Of a DNA stretch of 64,000 nt, positions 1 through 11,745 are shown one piece after another (the first letter of the stretch is position 1; each line of letters opens with the position of its first letter). The translations under genes and the position numbers were made by a program. Below the pieces are notes generated by a model, which did no database searches, was not told the DNA's origin, and was given only the letters and a program-made list of their open reading frames with translations. The DNA is from Motacilla alba alba (Eukaryota > Chordata > Aves > Passeriformes > Motacillidae). The DNA lies in contig NC_052020.1 in NCBI RefSeq assembly GCF_015832195.1, positions 744,001-808,000 of the forward strand, in the 5' to 3' direction.

Positions 1-2492
1 TAAGTACAAGCCTGGAGGTCGTTCCAAAGACCATAGAAAAAGATACAGTGTAAGGGGACACATGTCTTGGGAGAGCTGAACTGGAGATCAAAAGATCCAC
101 TTTTCAGTTTTACAGAAGGTATTTTTCATATTTAAAGTGAGACTTTAGATATGCCTTACTAAGGACATCCTGAAGAACCAGTCTTCTTACACTTATCTCC
201 TTATGGTCTTTTAAATATAGCAAATTAAGGTGATTCAAGATTAATTACTTCCCTTAAAAAAGTTAAACAAAGCAGCTGTCAATAACAAAAGTGTGCAAGT
301 ATTTCCTGGTCATACCTGCAGATCACACAAGAACAAAGAAAGTTTTCTTCAGGGGTAACAAAGAATAGTTTAAATATCTATAGCTATCTCTTAACCACTG
401 GACATTGTATTTCACTCTCTTACTCTTAAAAGTTTCCATTTCAGCTGATCCTATTTTCTTTCCTCTGACCCAAAGCTTTTGAGGATTGCAAAGGGTTTTG
501 TAACCGCATTGTAATAATTGTGAGAATTAAATGTCAACGAAGTTCCCTACATTCACAATCTATCTGCCAGACTCTCTACATTTATTACAGTATAACCTTT
601 ACACTCAGATCTGAAACAGCGTCATTTTTATGGAGCTTCCTTTGCTTGTAACTCCTCTCCACATTCCTAATCAGTATACTCCTTGGTTTTCCTTAGAAAC
701 AAAACCCATAAAAGCTAAAAACAGGGATATGAGAACGCCACAAGACACTACACTTTTATATATTACTCGATACTTGCAACATTTGTCTCCCACTGAGAGT
801 CACAGAAGTAGTGGATGAACTCACCCTTCATTTCTTCAAAGTATGAATTTTATGGAAACATTTTCCCTTGCTGCTCCTATTCTGAAGAACTTTCTGCTGG
901 ATTGAATTACAAATGGAACAGTAGCATAAAAACAAATTAGGAGTCTGAGCAAAACCAGTACTCAGAAGAGTCTTCCCTTCATGGAGAATTTTGAAATGAA
1001 AGTTTACTTCCCTACAAAATCACCAACAGACATGCATGCTAAAAAATTTAAATCCTGCACAGTTCAGTCATTAAAACACGACTACGGGCAAAGTTTTCAA
1101 TTCTTTAACAGCTCTCTAATTTTAAGCTGTCCAGCTTCTGTTGGGGAAGGAAAGCTAGAAACTGAGCAGCGAGGTGTGTTAGCAGGCATTCTGTGAGCAG
1201 CTCTCTGGGAATTCTGCACAGAACGAAGGATCCAGCTCAGAATGGAAGCACCTGGGCATAAACTCTGCCTGCTGCCACTGCCACCAAGGGCTGCAGGGAC
1301 AACACAGAACTCTGGAGCAATGTCCCCACAGAAGGAACAGGGATGACAATGTGCAGGAGAGAAAGGACCTAGACAATTTTTCCATATATAAACTGATAGA
1401 CAAGAAAAAAAAAAGGTACTACGTAAGAGTTTCTGTATCTGCTGTTTCTTCTTTTCCTTCACTGCTGCTGATCTCAACCCAGCACCTACACAAATCAGTG
1501 AGCATGGCTGCCTTCCATTCCTTCAGCTCCTGTAGTACGCTGCCAAACTCCTTCAGAAAATGCTATTTACGTGTTCAGACATTATTTACCGGGAAAACTT
1601 TCACACTATATCAAACATATTTCTCATGAAGCTCCAAAACCAGAGCATTCACCAACCCTCAGGAATTCAGGCACACTTGCTCATGTTACTGAGGCAGCTT
1701 TCATCACATGTGCTTATTGAGAAGCTACACCTGAACTGCAGCACGATATCCAGCTCTAAGCTATTCACAGAAATGCCAATCTAAAAATAATCTGTTGCCA
1801 TTTTTCAGAAGCACCTAAAGCATCCTTGAGATCACAATCTCAACAATTATATTGAATCAAATGATCTGTACCAATTTCACCCCTAGTATTTTTAGAACAT
1901 GCACAACTTCCTTTTTAGAAATTATTTCATCTGCCAATGCTGTGCAAGAGCATTTGCTCAGTGCAAGCTGACTACATGCCAAGCATTGCAAAAACCAAAG
2001 AAAATAAAAATCCCAGCATCTCACAGTGCCTAAAACTGTGGTCAAGTTCATTGTTATTTTTTCAGAGCTCCACAAAAAAATTCTGTGACTTACCAGAATT
2101 CACAATTATCAGTTCTTTAATAACTAGTGGCAATGTTTGGCGAATACTTCATTCAAGACAAGAAAAATAACAAGATGCTAAATGGCGGGCCACCCAAAGG
2201 AACACCACATTAAATCTTAAAGGGCAAAGTGTAGAATAGCAGCTTTAAATGTTCACAAAGGAATTAAAAACTTTTTCAAACTGGATAAAAAGGCTGAACA
2301 TGTACATGTAACTCAATCACTCCATTTTCTACAAGCGTAGCTTTCACCTTTTTTCTCTTAGATAAAACTCAACATATTTTCAAACAACAAAAAGAGTGAA
2401 GCTGTGAATATTTATGAACATAGGAACATTTATGAATAGATATGAACACTTGTACACAATATAGTGCATTACAGTACCAGTTGTAATGTACT

Positions 2493-2504
2493 GGGGGGGG
2501 GGGG
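2493..2504. repeat. G12 homopolymer
   Basis: An uninterrupted run of 12 G on the plus strand inside USP47 intron 1. It is simple sequence with no sign of being part of a larger element. Confidence 0.9.
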
Positions 2505-3715
2505 AAGGTTTAGAACAAACCCCTTCCCCCACTCCCATTTAATTCTGACAAGACTGAAACATGTAATTCAAAGGTAGCACAAATTCAAGGTACTGGTTTA
2601 TTTCAGTAAATCACCACAAGTTTTAATCTTATATTGACATCACTACATTCTATCAGAAAAAGAGGCAGCACAATAATAATTTTAATCACTATGCGTGTGT
2701 TTGTACAACTAACATTTTAAAACTATAATGCAAGGCTGCCTTGATTACATCCACAGGTTTTAAAAATAACAGAAAATGGCACAAAAAAGTATTAAGGTTT
2801 ATACTTTCACTACCGATGCTTGTGATTCTGAAATTTCTTTCACCAGTGACGCACAAAACAGTAATGAGATAAAATGGCATTTATTGTTTGTGATGATGTT
2901 CAAAATTTATCACTACAGGAAAAAAAGAGAAGTGTTTAGTTATTTAGTCGTCAGATTATTCTCCTGAGAAGGAACTTCCTGCAGCAGCACTTGCAGTCTG
3001 AGGCTCCAGCTCCAAGTGGTGCCCATCAGGCAGCTGGTACCTCTCAGGCACAAACATTTCATCAGATGATCTAGAGGTGCTGGTACTTCATCACCCTGAT
3101 CATCTTTCTGTGCTGCAGATTAAATACCCAGAGGATAGCAAGGGAAACTAAAGCTAACTGGGAAGCCCAATGGCTGGAAAAAAGCAGGGAAAGCTCCTGA
3201 ATTCTACTCCAAGCTTTATTCACCAAACTCAATAACTACACGAACATCATTCAGAAAGAGTCTGTTTGCAAGGAACAAATTACTTGGTGGACTTCCATGG
3301 GGATTTTCTGCTCGTTTCCAAAATACCTTCTCAGTCAACGAATTAGTCAGTTTCTCTAGTTGTCACAATCATTCCTTTATGTTTTCTAATGGAGCACGAG
3401 AAGGAAAGCAGGAAAAACTGATAAATTATGCAAGCTGTAACCACTTGTAGAATCTTTTGATCCATGGAAATGAAAAAACAAGGATGTCATCAGCATGGAA
3501 AAGAACAGCATCCCTTTACTAAGGAGAATTGCAAAATATCTTAATCAGATTCCTGCTCTTCTAATGAGGAAGTCAGAATGATATCCATCTAGAGACACAT
3601 TTGATTTGTGCAGTGCAGATGATTAAAATGGATTCATTAGTGGAGGGATGAAAAGACTCACATTAGTGAGCTGAGAGAGAACTCACACCACCTTGCCCGA
3701 TTTAATGGCAGCAAG

Positions 3716-3747
3716 TATATATTTATATATATATATATTTATTTATT
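3716..3747. repeat. TA-rich simple repeat
   Basis: A run of TA dinucleotides interrupted by TTTA units. It is a short microsatellite inside USP47 intron 1. Confidence 0.85.
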
Positions 3748-6700
3748 CTGACAGGTGTACTTGTTGAAAAAGCACCTGCACAGCATGTACTGAATCAGTA
3801 GCACAAACACTTCAAAAACCTCATAGCAGAACACCCTTCTCATATTTTGACCAATACTCACTAAGTTCTCACACATCTTGATTTTCAAGATAATCTTTGT
3901 AAAGTTCACTTATATTACCAGTAAACACACATGGGCATCTTTCTCACCAACTGTGTTGACAAGAATATTTTATTATTTTCTATTTGAGGTAGATTTCAAA
4001 AGAAGTTTCAACTCAACTTTTCCTGTAAGAAACACTGAGAGCCATAGAAATGTTTTCCCTTCTGATAGCATCATTTTCTTATTTCCATATTTATCTAACT
4101 CATACTATTCACCCTCCCTTCCCAGGGTTAAAAATCCACACCTATTAATACAGCAATTTTTATAGAATATGCTCAAATTTCACTACCAGGGTGCAGCAAT
4201 GAACAGTGTTTTACTCCGTGCCTTCTGTTTACTGGATATAAAAGAAAACCGAATTGAATCTTTTCATCTTTTAGAAGAAGAAAGCAAAGTAACTGAGGAT
4301 GAGGAGAAGGAAGGAAGGAACAGGAACATGGACCAGCTTACACTGAAGCCCAGGTCACTGAACAGGGATTCTGTGTCCCCACCACAGGGAATGACTGGCC
4401 ACACTATTACAGGAGCAGCTGGGAAAGCATTAGACAGCAGAGGAATGCAAGAACAAACTTACTAAGTACCTGCACAGCCCAGGCAAAAACCTTTATGCAA
4501 AAAGAAATCCCAACACTGATTTATTAGAAACTGCTTTCATACCTCTCTTCCAAAGGAAAAAGAACTTTGTCCCCAAGTTATGAGCAAGAGAAAATAACAG
4601 GGCCCTGATTGCTTGGACTTCACAGACGCAGCTGAAGCTATGCAATGTCCAAAAGGAAACCTTTCATAAGAGACTAACAAAAGATGAACGTTTGCATCCA
4701 CTTCGTGTCCATGAAAACATAGTACTACTTACAAAACCTAATGAAAAAAATCCTAGCAATTCTACTTTGCACACAGTAACCTGAGCTCCTGTTAATATAC
4801 AAAAATATGGATAAAAACACAAACTGAAGACTCATAATCAACTTAATACCCATCCTTCCACTCCACCACACACAGACTGGTAGTGTTAGAGACACCTCCC
4901 ACCACTTATCTAGCAAGGCATCACTAACTTGTAGACAAGAACCAAAATCCTTTTCCCATCCACTGCTTTGGATGATTAGTCATTCCCTAAAGCAGCCCAA
5001 AGCAAACATCATTACATTTCTTCTCGTTCTTTCACACTGGAATGCCAAGGCAAATCTGGTTGCGTGCTCATCTCTTGCAGACGCTGGTTCAGAGCCCAGC
5101 TGAAATCTCTGAAGCAGCACAGACAGTGAGCTGCACGAGCGGTACCACCCAGCCCACCCGGAAGGGACAAAACCATCAACTGTGCTCCTTTATCCATCCC
5201 TGGAGGGCACAGCCGAAACTCCAAACGATCTGCTTTGCCTCCAAGGGCTCCTAGGGGCGTAACAGGAATATTCAGGAGCAGGCCGTTGAGAACTCAGAGA
5301 CTTGGAGAATTCTGTTTACCCACAACTCAGCGTTCTCTGCAATGGGACTATTAATGAATCTCAGAAGGACTTAATGGGAATGTTGCAGTGTAGCATTTGT
5401 TAAAACTCCCTGTCACTAAAAAAAGAGGATATACTGAAAAACACTGGAAAAGCTGAAGACAAACTTCTGTTACAACATATATACAGATATAACCAGATGG
5501 ACTTAAGTAGTTCATCTGTTTTCTTTCTCAATTTGATTTCATTAATATTCTGTTGAGTTTCATTTACCTTAAAAACGCAGAGAGACACAACAAAGAACTT
5601 GACAAAACTTGCTGAGAAAAAACAACTCCTCCTGCTAGCACTATCAATGTACAAAGTTTATAGATTTCACACTGTTTGTTTAAGATACCCATATCTGTAA
5701 TCACACAGATTCATCTTCCTTTCCCCATACTTCCCCCCTACAGATAAAAGTGCATTCAAAAGCCTCCTCCAATGAGTCAGTTAAAAATACACATCTGAAT
5801 CATAAGTATATTCTGAATACAACTCTAAAGCCAAGGGGGATACTATTAATACATATAACTAAAGACACAGCCTTGGCTAGCTGCTTTTATTAATATCTTG
5901 TCTATTCCACTTAACTACAGCTACTGCCACAATGTTTCTCCTGCCACTATCCATTACCTGTTTCTTTGGCTTTAAGATGAAATCTTTAAATATATCAGCT
6001 ACTCTGTCTTCTGGCGCTAGTTTTATATTTGTGAAGATTTTTGTTAAAAGCTAATATTTAAGTATATTAGCTACTACACTCCATCCCTCTTTTAAGTTTC
6101 TGGAGATTTCACTTTACTGTAAAATGACAAAATATTTTAAAACCTTAGTATTTTAAGAAAGGAAAGGAGGTAAAGTTACCTTTTTCCTACATATATCCTG
6201 TGTTTACATGCACAACTGCCTGCACAAAAAAATGTTTCTAATATTCAGTGCTCTTATTTGCTTCCCAGATCTACTCAAGAATACCATTTAAGGACCAGCA
6301 CCTCATTTTACTAAGCTCCACACAAACGAAGCCCTTTCCTGACAAAGCTTCCCGCACGACGGAACAGGTAAACGTAACAAACACCGACGTGTGACGAAAA
6401 CTCCGGGAAGGGTTTGAGTGACTTATCAGAACTGCAAAACTGTCAGAAAAGTTGGAAAAACGTGTACCTGCTCAGGAAACAAAGTTTCTGCTGATACTAC
6501 TCTACCAGTAGCTGTTTCCAAACATTTTATGCCATCACTCGAACTCCTTCCTCTGCACAGTATCGCTCCAACTTGACACGTGTCATTCGCCTATCGCTGC
6601 AGGACAGAGGCTTCGCCTTCCTCTTTCACCCGGGCTCTTATCTCTAGCCTATGGCCAAAAACAAGCCTTTCCCCTTCTCCCTACAGCAGGGGAGAGATGA

Positions 6701-7258
6701 GGGGCTCAGAACACAGGGAACAAGCCGCTGCTCAACCCGTTCCCTCCGGCAAACACCGCGGGCCCTGCCGCCCGCTCTGCCCCTCTCCAGGAGCGCGGAG
6801 CCGCCCCGCACCCGGCCCCGGCCCCTCGGCCGAGACCCGCCCGGCTCCCGGGGCCGGCTCCCCGCTCTGCCCCTCGCCGCGGGGCCCTCAGCCGGCAGGA
6901 GCGGCCGCGCCGCCGCCAGCCCCGTGACAGCGGAGCGGCCCGGCCCGGCCCGGCCCCGCCGCGCAGGCCGGGCTCGCCGCACGCCGCGGCACGGACAGGT
7001 GCAGCCCCGGGCCGCCGGGGCCCTGCGCAGCCCGGCCTCAGCCGCAGCCTCCTCCTCCCGCCCTGGCCAGCCCCTTTACCCGCGCAGCACCATCACCCCC
7101 GGCCCCGCACAAAGGCAGGCCCGCGCCCGCCGGGCCGCGCAGGGAGGGAGCGGGGCCGAGCCAGGCCGGGCCGGGCCGGGCCTCCTCCACTCCCTTCTCG
7201 GGCGGCGCCGGTGCCCCGGGCCTCCTGGCCGCGGCCGTCGTCTCCCTCTCCCGCTCAC

Positions 7259-7297
7259 CTCTTTGGGGACGAGCTGGTTCTCCTCGCTGGGCACCAT
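7259..7297 (-). CDS. USP47: USP47 coding exon 1 (partial gene)
   Basis: USP47 is a large (about 1,375 residue) cytosolic C19-family cysteine protease that removes ubiquitin, including from DNA polymerase beta in base-excision repair. Read on the minus strand from ATG at 7297, the exon encodes MVPSEENQLVPKE. From memory, the human protein starts MVPGEENQLVPKE, so 12 of 13 residues agree. The last codon GAG is followed directly by GTGAGC (7258-7253), a consensus 5' splice site in phase 0. The start context is GGCC-ATG-G, with G at +4. No catalytic residue is encoded in this exon; the Cys and His boxes lie in later exons outside the window. The exon sits inside a CpG island, as expected for a housekeeping gene. 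An in-frame upstream ATG at 7519 could give a longer N-terminus. Seen: frame, donor and context. Known: the family role. Inferred: orthology. Confidence 0.93.
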
Positions 7298-7519
7298 GGC
7301 CGGCGGCGCGGCGCGGAGCCCGCAGCAGGCTGAACCGAGCGCCGTCGTCAGCAGCAGCGGGAGGCGGGGGGACGCCCGCGGCTCATCCTCCCCCTTCTTC
7401 TCCTCCTCCTCCTGCTCCTCTTCTTCTTCTTCCTCTTCCACCTCCTCCTCCTCTTCCTCCTCTTCCACCTCCTCCGCTCCCGCGGGCAGCGCCGCGGCCC
7501 CGCCCCGCCGCCAATCCAT
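7298..7519 (-). other. USP47: USP47 5' leader with in-frame upstream start (74-residue extension)
   Basis: An ATG at 7519 (context TTTGCC-ATG-G, favourable at -3 and +4) is in frame with the canonical start at 7297 and no stop lies between. Translation from it would add 74 residues. They begin MDWRRGGAAALPAGAEEV, run through a Glu-rich block (about residues 16-45, broken by single Val, Gln and Lys residues), and end with a Leu/Ala-rich stretch before MVPS. The Glu block comes from the polypyrimidine repeat on the plus strand. It may be ordinary 5' UTR that happens to be open, or a real alternative N-terminus. The mammalian reference protein starts at the downstream ATG, so I treat this as leader by default. 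Confidence 0.5.
7385..7486. repeat. CCT/CTT polypyrimidine repeat in USP47 exon 1
   Basis: About 100 bases of the plus strand are almost pure C and T (units TCC, TCT and TTC, with two CCACC interruptions). The minus strand is therefore a GAG/GAA purine tract. It is an imperfect trinucleotide repeat, so length changes would preserve the reading frame. Mirror-like purine/pyrimidine tracts of this length can form triplex DNA. Confidence 0.9.
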
Positions 7520-7520
7520 G

Positions 7521-7534
7521 GCAAAATGGCCGCC
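7521..7534 (-). promoter_or_regulatory. YY1-type site
   Basis: On the minus strand the sequence GGCGGCCATTTTGC matches the YY1 core CCATNTT with a GC-rich 5' side. YY1 sites of this kind are usually found at or just downstream of transcription starts of CpG-island genes. It lies right before the upstream ATG at 7519 and next to the CGCG box. This suggests transcription starts near 7525-7550. Confidence 0.55.
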
Positions 7535-7542
7535 GGCGCGGG

Positions 7543-7552
7543 TCTCGCGAGA
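7543..7552. promoter_or_regulatory. CGCG-box palindrome (TCTCGCGAGA)
   Basis: A perfect copy of the 10-base palindrome TCTCGCGAGA. This motif is a known methylation-sensitive core element of CpG-island promoters, bound by BANP, and lies close to the start site of many housekeeping genes. Being palindromic, it can serve divergent transcription. It lies about 245 bases upstream of the canonical USP47 ATG. Confidence 0.8.
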
Positions 7553-7859
7553 GCCGCCCCGCCCCGGGCCCGCCGCGCTGCGCCGCGCTCATCGCCTGCG
7601 GCCCGGCCGCGATGGAGCCGGGCCCGGCCCCGCTCCTGCTGCCGCTCCCGGCCCCGCTGCCGCTCCCGCTCCCGGCCCAGCCGCGCGGTGTTCACCGAGC
7701 ACGAGGGGCGGTGTCGGAGCCGTAACGCGGAACTCCGTGGGCGGCCGGGCCGGAGCTGCCCCGCGCACGGGTTATCAATGGCGCCGGGCCGCCGCGGCTG
7801 CCCCGTCACGTTATCCTGCCCCGGGGAGCGGCACGGGGCGCCCGGGCATGCGGGGAGCA

Positions 7860-8046
7860 GGGAGTCAATAAATGGAGTGGGCGCCGTCTGCGGACGTATC
7901 TAGGGGGAGACTGGACGTGGCACGGTGGTGTTCGGTCATGGGGTGGGCTGGATGATCTCAGAGCTCTGTTCTGAGCTAATTGAGGCCGCGCTAGTGGAGC
8001 CGGAGGAGGCGAGCGGGGAGGGAGCGCGCCGGGGCCACTGCCCCAG
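7860..8046 (+). ncRNA. possible first exon of a divergent transcript
   Basis: The right half of the CpG island has a good plus-strand 5' splice site, CAG|GTACGG, with GT at 8047-8048. Sequence before it is GC-rich and mostly open, but no residue string here resembles a known protein. CpG-island promoters with a CGCG box often fire in both directions, so a spliced non-coding RNA divergent from USP47 is plausible. The start is a guess, and no acceptor or second exon could be tied to it. Confidence 0.2.
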
Positions 8047-11004
8047 GTACGGCTCGGGGCTCGTCGGCACACGGCCGGGGGCGCTCAGGGAGCGGGGCTC
8101 GGAGCCCGTTAGCAGCCAGCCCGGCTGTGGGTGCGCTCGCAGCCGGTCTCGGAGCTCTTTGGCAGCCGGCCGGGGGTGCGCTCGCAGCGCCAGGCCCCGC
8201 CACACGAGCTCCGTCCCCTCGCAGCGCTCCCCCGGCCGCCCTTCCCGGAGCCCCGGGCTGCAGGGACGCGGGAGGCCGTTCCAGTGTGATTGCCTCGCTC
8301 CTTCGCAGTGCCGGTGCCAGGCCGGAGTGCGCAGCGTGCTCCTGCTGGCGTGTGAGCCCTCACTGGTGCCCAGAAGTTGTTCCTTGAAGTCATGCCATGA
8401 AGTTCAGCGTGTGCTCGCTGTAAATCCAAGGTTGAGAGCTCGTTTTCAAACGGAGTGCAAGGCTGTTTCTGTGGCATTGCTTAATCGTTGGTTTTTGTCC
8501 GCAACGAGCTGAACTATATCTGGATTTTTTATGCCACCTGAAACGCACTAAAAGCCAAATCACTAGAATGACTAAAACACAGAAAGTAGCTGATGTCTAC
8601 TTCACTGCAAAATAGTTTGTAAGTGAAAATCATTCTATTTAGCTGATGAACGATGCTGTTTGGTAGCTGTACATTTCTGCTCAACTGTTTTTCTTATTAT
8701 TTTAGTGTCCTCTTGTGGAAAAATGCAGTACTGAGGATAGTTTTTGGTTTGTGTCCATGAAGTTTTGGGGTAATTTTTGAAACCCATTGTACTGGAGGCT
8801 ACTGAAGATTTGATAAAGTTGAATGATTTCCTCTCCCTTTTCATGTTCAAAGTATGTAACTTGTCAGGTTCCTCTCTGCATTCTCAGAGATAAGTGGCAG
8901 CTTTTAGAATGGGGATATGTTATTAATGTTTCTATACATATAGTATATTAATGCTTCAATAAAAGGCTTCAAAATGGTAATTTCTGTAAATAACATCAGT
9001 GGTTTTATTTTCATCTTTCAAGTATGCTGTGGAAATGCTATGTTTCTGGCTTTGTTGTGGTTTGTTTTTCCTTAAGTTTTTGCTCCTGGAGTTAAGCACA
9101 GAAATCCTCTCATTGAAAAACTTAAAGCAGCTTTTAAGTATATTTCTAACCTGTTTTGCATTATATAACTTAATGGGTTCAAGTTGTTTATCTTGTAAAG
9201 GTCAGAGGGTTCTTTGGCACAGGAGCTCTTGCCCTGTGGGTTTGAAATATGTTGGACCTGAAAGCCCCTCATCTTAGACCTTTGAGCTCTATTATGATAG
9301 CATCAAGTACTGAGACAGGAACCTGTGAGTCCCTTGCTGTTAATGTTACTTCATGTTAGCACGGGGTTTTGTCGAGCTACCCGTCTGCAAGAGGAAGAAA
9401 AATATCTAAAGTAGTGGGGTTTTAATAGGAAAGGCAGTATGAAATGAATGAACTCGTGTCGAAGAGGTGTTTTACTCGTGCTTATCAGCTGTGTTGTGCA
9501 TTAAAAGGTTTGGGATTTAGTTGGGGTTTTACTTGAGGGGGACTTTTGTAAGCATCTGGGTATAAAAGAAAAGGTATAACTGCAGAAGTGAGAAATTATG
9601 TCAAGATCTGCAGCTGCTTGAAGGAGCACAGCTGCCTGGTGATCTCCAGTTGTCCAGAGGTGTGCAAAGATCCAGGGGATTAGTGAGCAGGGGCTTGAGT
9701 TGAGGAGCCAGAGCAGAGCCAAGCTTCCACTACAAAGGATCCAACCACTGAAGCAAAACTGTGACTGACTGCTCTGCTGTAATTTCCCCTCTCCCCCCAT
9801 TCTGGGGACACACCCCACCAAACAGACTTGGAGGATTCTTCCTCTGGGTTGTAAGGAATCCAGAATTCAGGGACAAGAAGCTTTCAGAGATGTTACTTTG
9901 GAAAGTTCTTTAGACTCTCTAAAATGTGATGTTCTTACACGTATTTTTTGCTACCGTTTGTGCATAACAAGGGAAAAAGCTGCACAACTCGATGACTTTA
10001 TTTGAAATATATTGTTCTATTAGAATAAAGAGGTAGCTACCACAAATATGCGCCTGCTAGATAAGAATCAGGAGTTGTTTCTTTAAGAAATACTTTGTTA
10101 GATCCTCCTGTCAACCTTTAAAACTGTGCAAACATCCAGTGTAGCATGTGTGCATAAAACATCTTTAATGGAGTAATAATCTCTAGTTAATAATTAAATC
10201 TCCAGGAGCTTTTGTAATTTGTGGATGCTACAACATTTAATCTCTTTATGTGAGGCTTCTTAAAGAGGAATATTCAGTATTTGAGTTTCATGAAGGGAAT
10301 CCTGGCCTTACATAAAGGCTCATTTAATATAGCACAGGTTTAACGTGTTATTAGTGTGAAGGAGGAAAACTGATGTCTCAGACTGCAGCTGATGCTGGAT
10401 TTGCAGGTACAGGTAAATTTGTTGGGCTGTTGATTGTCAACCTTGCTCAGAGGCACATTAATGAGAGTCACAGGTGCTGCAGTGTGTCAGTTTTCAGTCA
10501 GTACAATGCTTGTCACACTAATGTATGCACTGGAATGATGGAAATACAGTTATGCACTGTCAGTGTGCTAAAGTAAATAGCAAACCTCCACTCTAAAGGA
10601 TGCTGAACTTGTAAATTAGTCTGTAGGAATGGGATACCTCCTTAAAGGTTGTGCTCTTATCATTCCTCCTTCTCTGTAAGGAGTCACTGAATCATGTGCC
10701 AAGATTTGACAAATTATTAATAAAGTTTTGAAGGAAGTTCTAAGAACAAAATGGAGTGCTGCCATCTAGCTCTTTCGTATGTGCAGTTAGATGCTGTAAA
10801 CTGATGTCTTTCCCAAAGTAATGTTAGCCTACCTCTTGGAAATGGAAAGCCTGTGGAAAGAGGATTGTGTAGATTAATGCCATGGTTTTGGGATGTCTTC
10901 TCTGAAACACCTGGTTTTGAGTTTTCAAATAGACTGTCAGTAGGAGATCTGTGTCCTGTTTCAGAGGTAGAGCCAGCTTGCTTGGTTTTTTCTGTATTGT
11001 CCTG

Positions 11005-11102
11005 TTAAAAACACCCAACCAAACAAACCCACAAAAAAACCTCCTTCCCACCAACCAACTGAAAAAACCCAAAAAATCCGCAAACCCTCAAAACCCCCTA
11101 AA
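11005..11102 (+). repeat. A/C-rich low-complexity tract
   Basis: About 100 bases made almost only of A and C on the plus strand (units such as CCAAACAAACCC and AAAAAACCC). The opposite strand is G/T-rich. Two similar tracts occur at 34707-34865 and 62058-62160. Confidence 0.75.
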
Positions 11103-11676
11103 GCTGAAGTTTGCAGTCCTTGGCAAGGTGCTGCCATTTCCCCCAAAAGTCCCAGGCATTGTGTGTTTGCCACCAGTGGCAGTGTTCGCTCAGAGCTCTC
11201 AGAAAATACAGCTCAAGGCCTCCTCCCTTCTCAGTCTTTGGCAATTCCACATCCACTGATAGAAGAGATGTGTGAAAGTTCAGGATATCACAGTCCAGCC
11301 GGTCATTGCACTGCTGGTTACTTTGCTGTTTGTGCCTCAAGTAACTTTTCCCCAATTGCACAGCAAAATTTGGAGTATTTCTCTGAAAAGCTGCCTGTAC
11401 CGTCCAGTCCTTTCAATAAGGAAAGTTAAAAACATAACCAGTAAATTCAGCCCTTATATGGATGGAGGGGAGAACTAATAGGAAGAATAAGTAGGATTAA
11501 CAGAAGTAAAAAAGAGAAAAATACAGAATTCAGCATCTTTAAATGCCCTTTTTACTAAATAATAATCTCTTTGATTTTAGCTCTTTAAGTATGAAACAGA
11601 TCAATAAAAGGCTAAAGAGCAAAATAAGGTCTTTGAAAAAAGAACACTAATTATTTTTAATTGTTCTATATCTGTT

Positions 11677-11745
11677 AAAATACTTTAGTATTTTATATTT
11701 TAAATATAAAATACTATATAAAATACTTTAGTATTTTATATTTTA
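11677..11745. repeat. AT palindrome with direct repeats
   Basis: A 26-base unit beginning AAAATACTTTAGTATTTTAT occurs at 11677-11702 and again from about 11720 to 11745. The first copy overlaps a perfect 15-base inverted repeat, 11686-11700 against 11702-11716, with one base between the arms. The tract could extrude a cruciform. It is probably a local duplication in AT-rich DNA. Confidence 0.8.

Larger units (their letters stand above)
1..7258 (-). other. USP47 intron 1 (5' part)
   Basis: This stretch lies downstream of the USP47 exon 1 donor and is read as intron 1 on the minus strand. I looked for the next human coding segments (residues beginning DVFWRC and IENAAEEP) and saw neither. No open frame here resembles a known protein. 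It is mostly AT-rich unique sequence with a G12 run (2493-2504), a TA-rich tract (3716-3747) and the left shoulder of the CpG island after about 6720. The intron presumably continues beyond position 1. Confidence 0.7.
6720..8345. promoter_or_regulatory. CpG island promoter of USP47
   Basis: This is the only block in the window that is both very GC-rich and dense in CpG; the flanks on both sides are AT-rich and CpG-poor. It holds many CCCCGCCCC-type Sp1 boxes, a CCAAT at 7511-7515, a YY1-type site, a CGCG-box palindrome and the recognised first exon of USP47. It extends well to the right of the USP47 start region, as bidirectional promoters often do. The limits are judged by eye. Confidence 0.88.

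Noticed and set aside
7348..7809. 153-codon minus-strand frame
   Set aside because: It overlaps the USP47 leader in another frame and is Arg/Gly-rich low complexity, a shadow of the CpG island.
6651..7871. 406-codon plus-strand frame across the CpG island
   Set aside because: It is open only because GC-rich sequence lacks stops. It is antisense to USP47 exon 1, low in complexity (Pro, Ala, Arg, Ser) and resembles no known protein.
7925..8512. 195-codon plus-strand frame right of USP47
   Set aside because: GC-driven openness, no recognisable domain. Only the splice donor within it was kept, as weak support for a divergent RNA.
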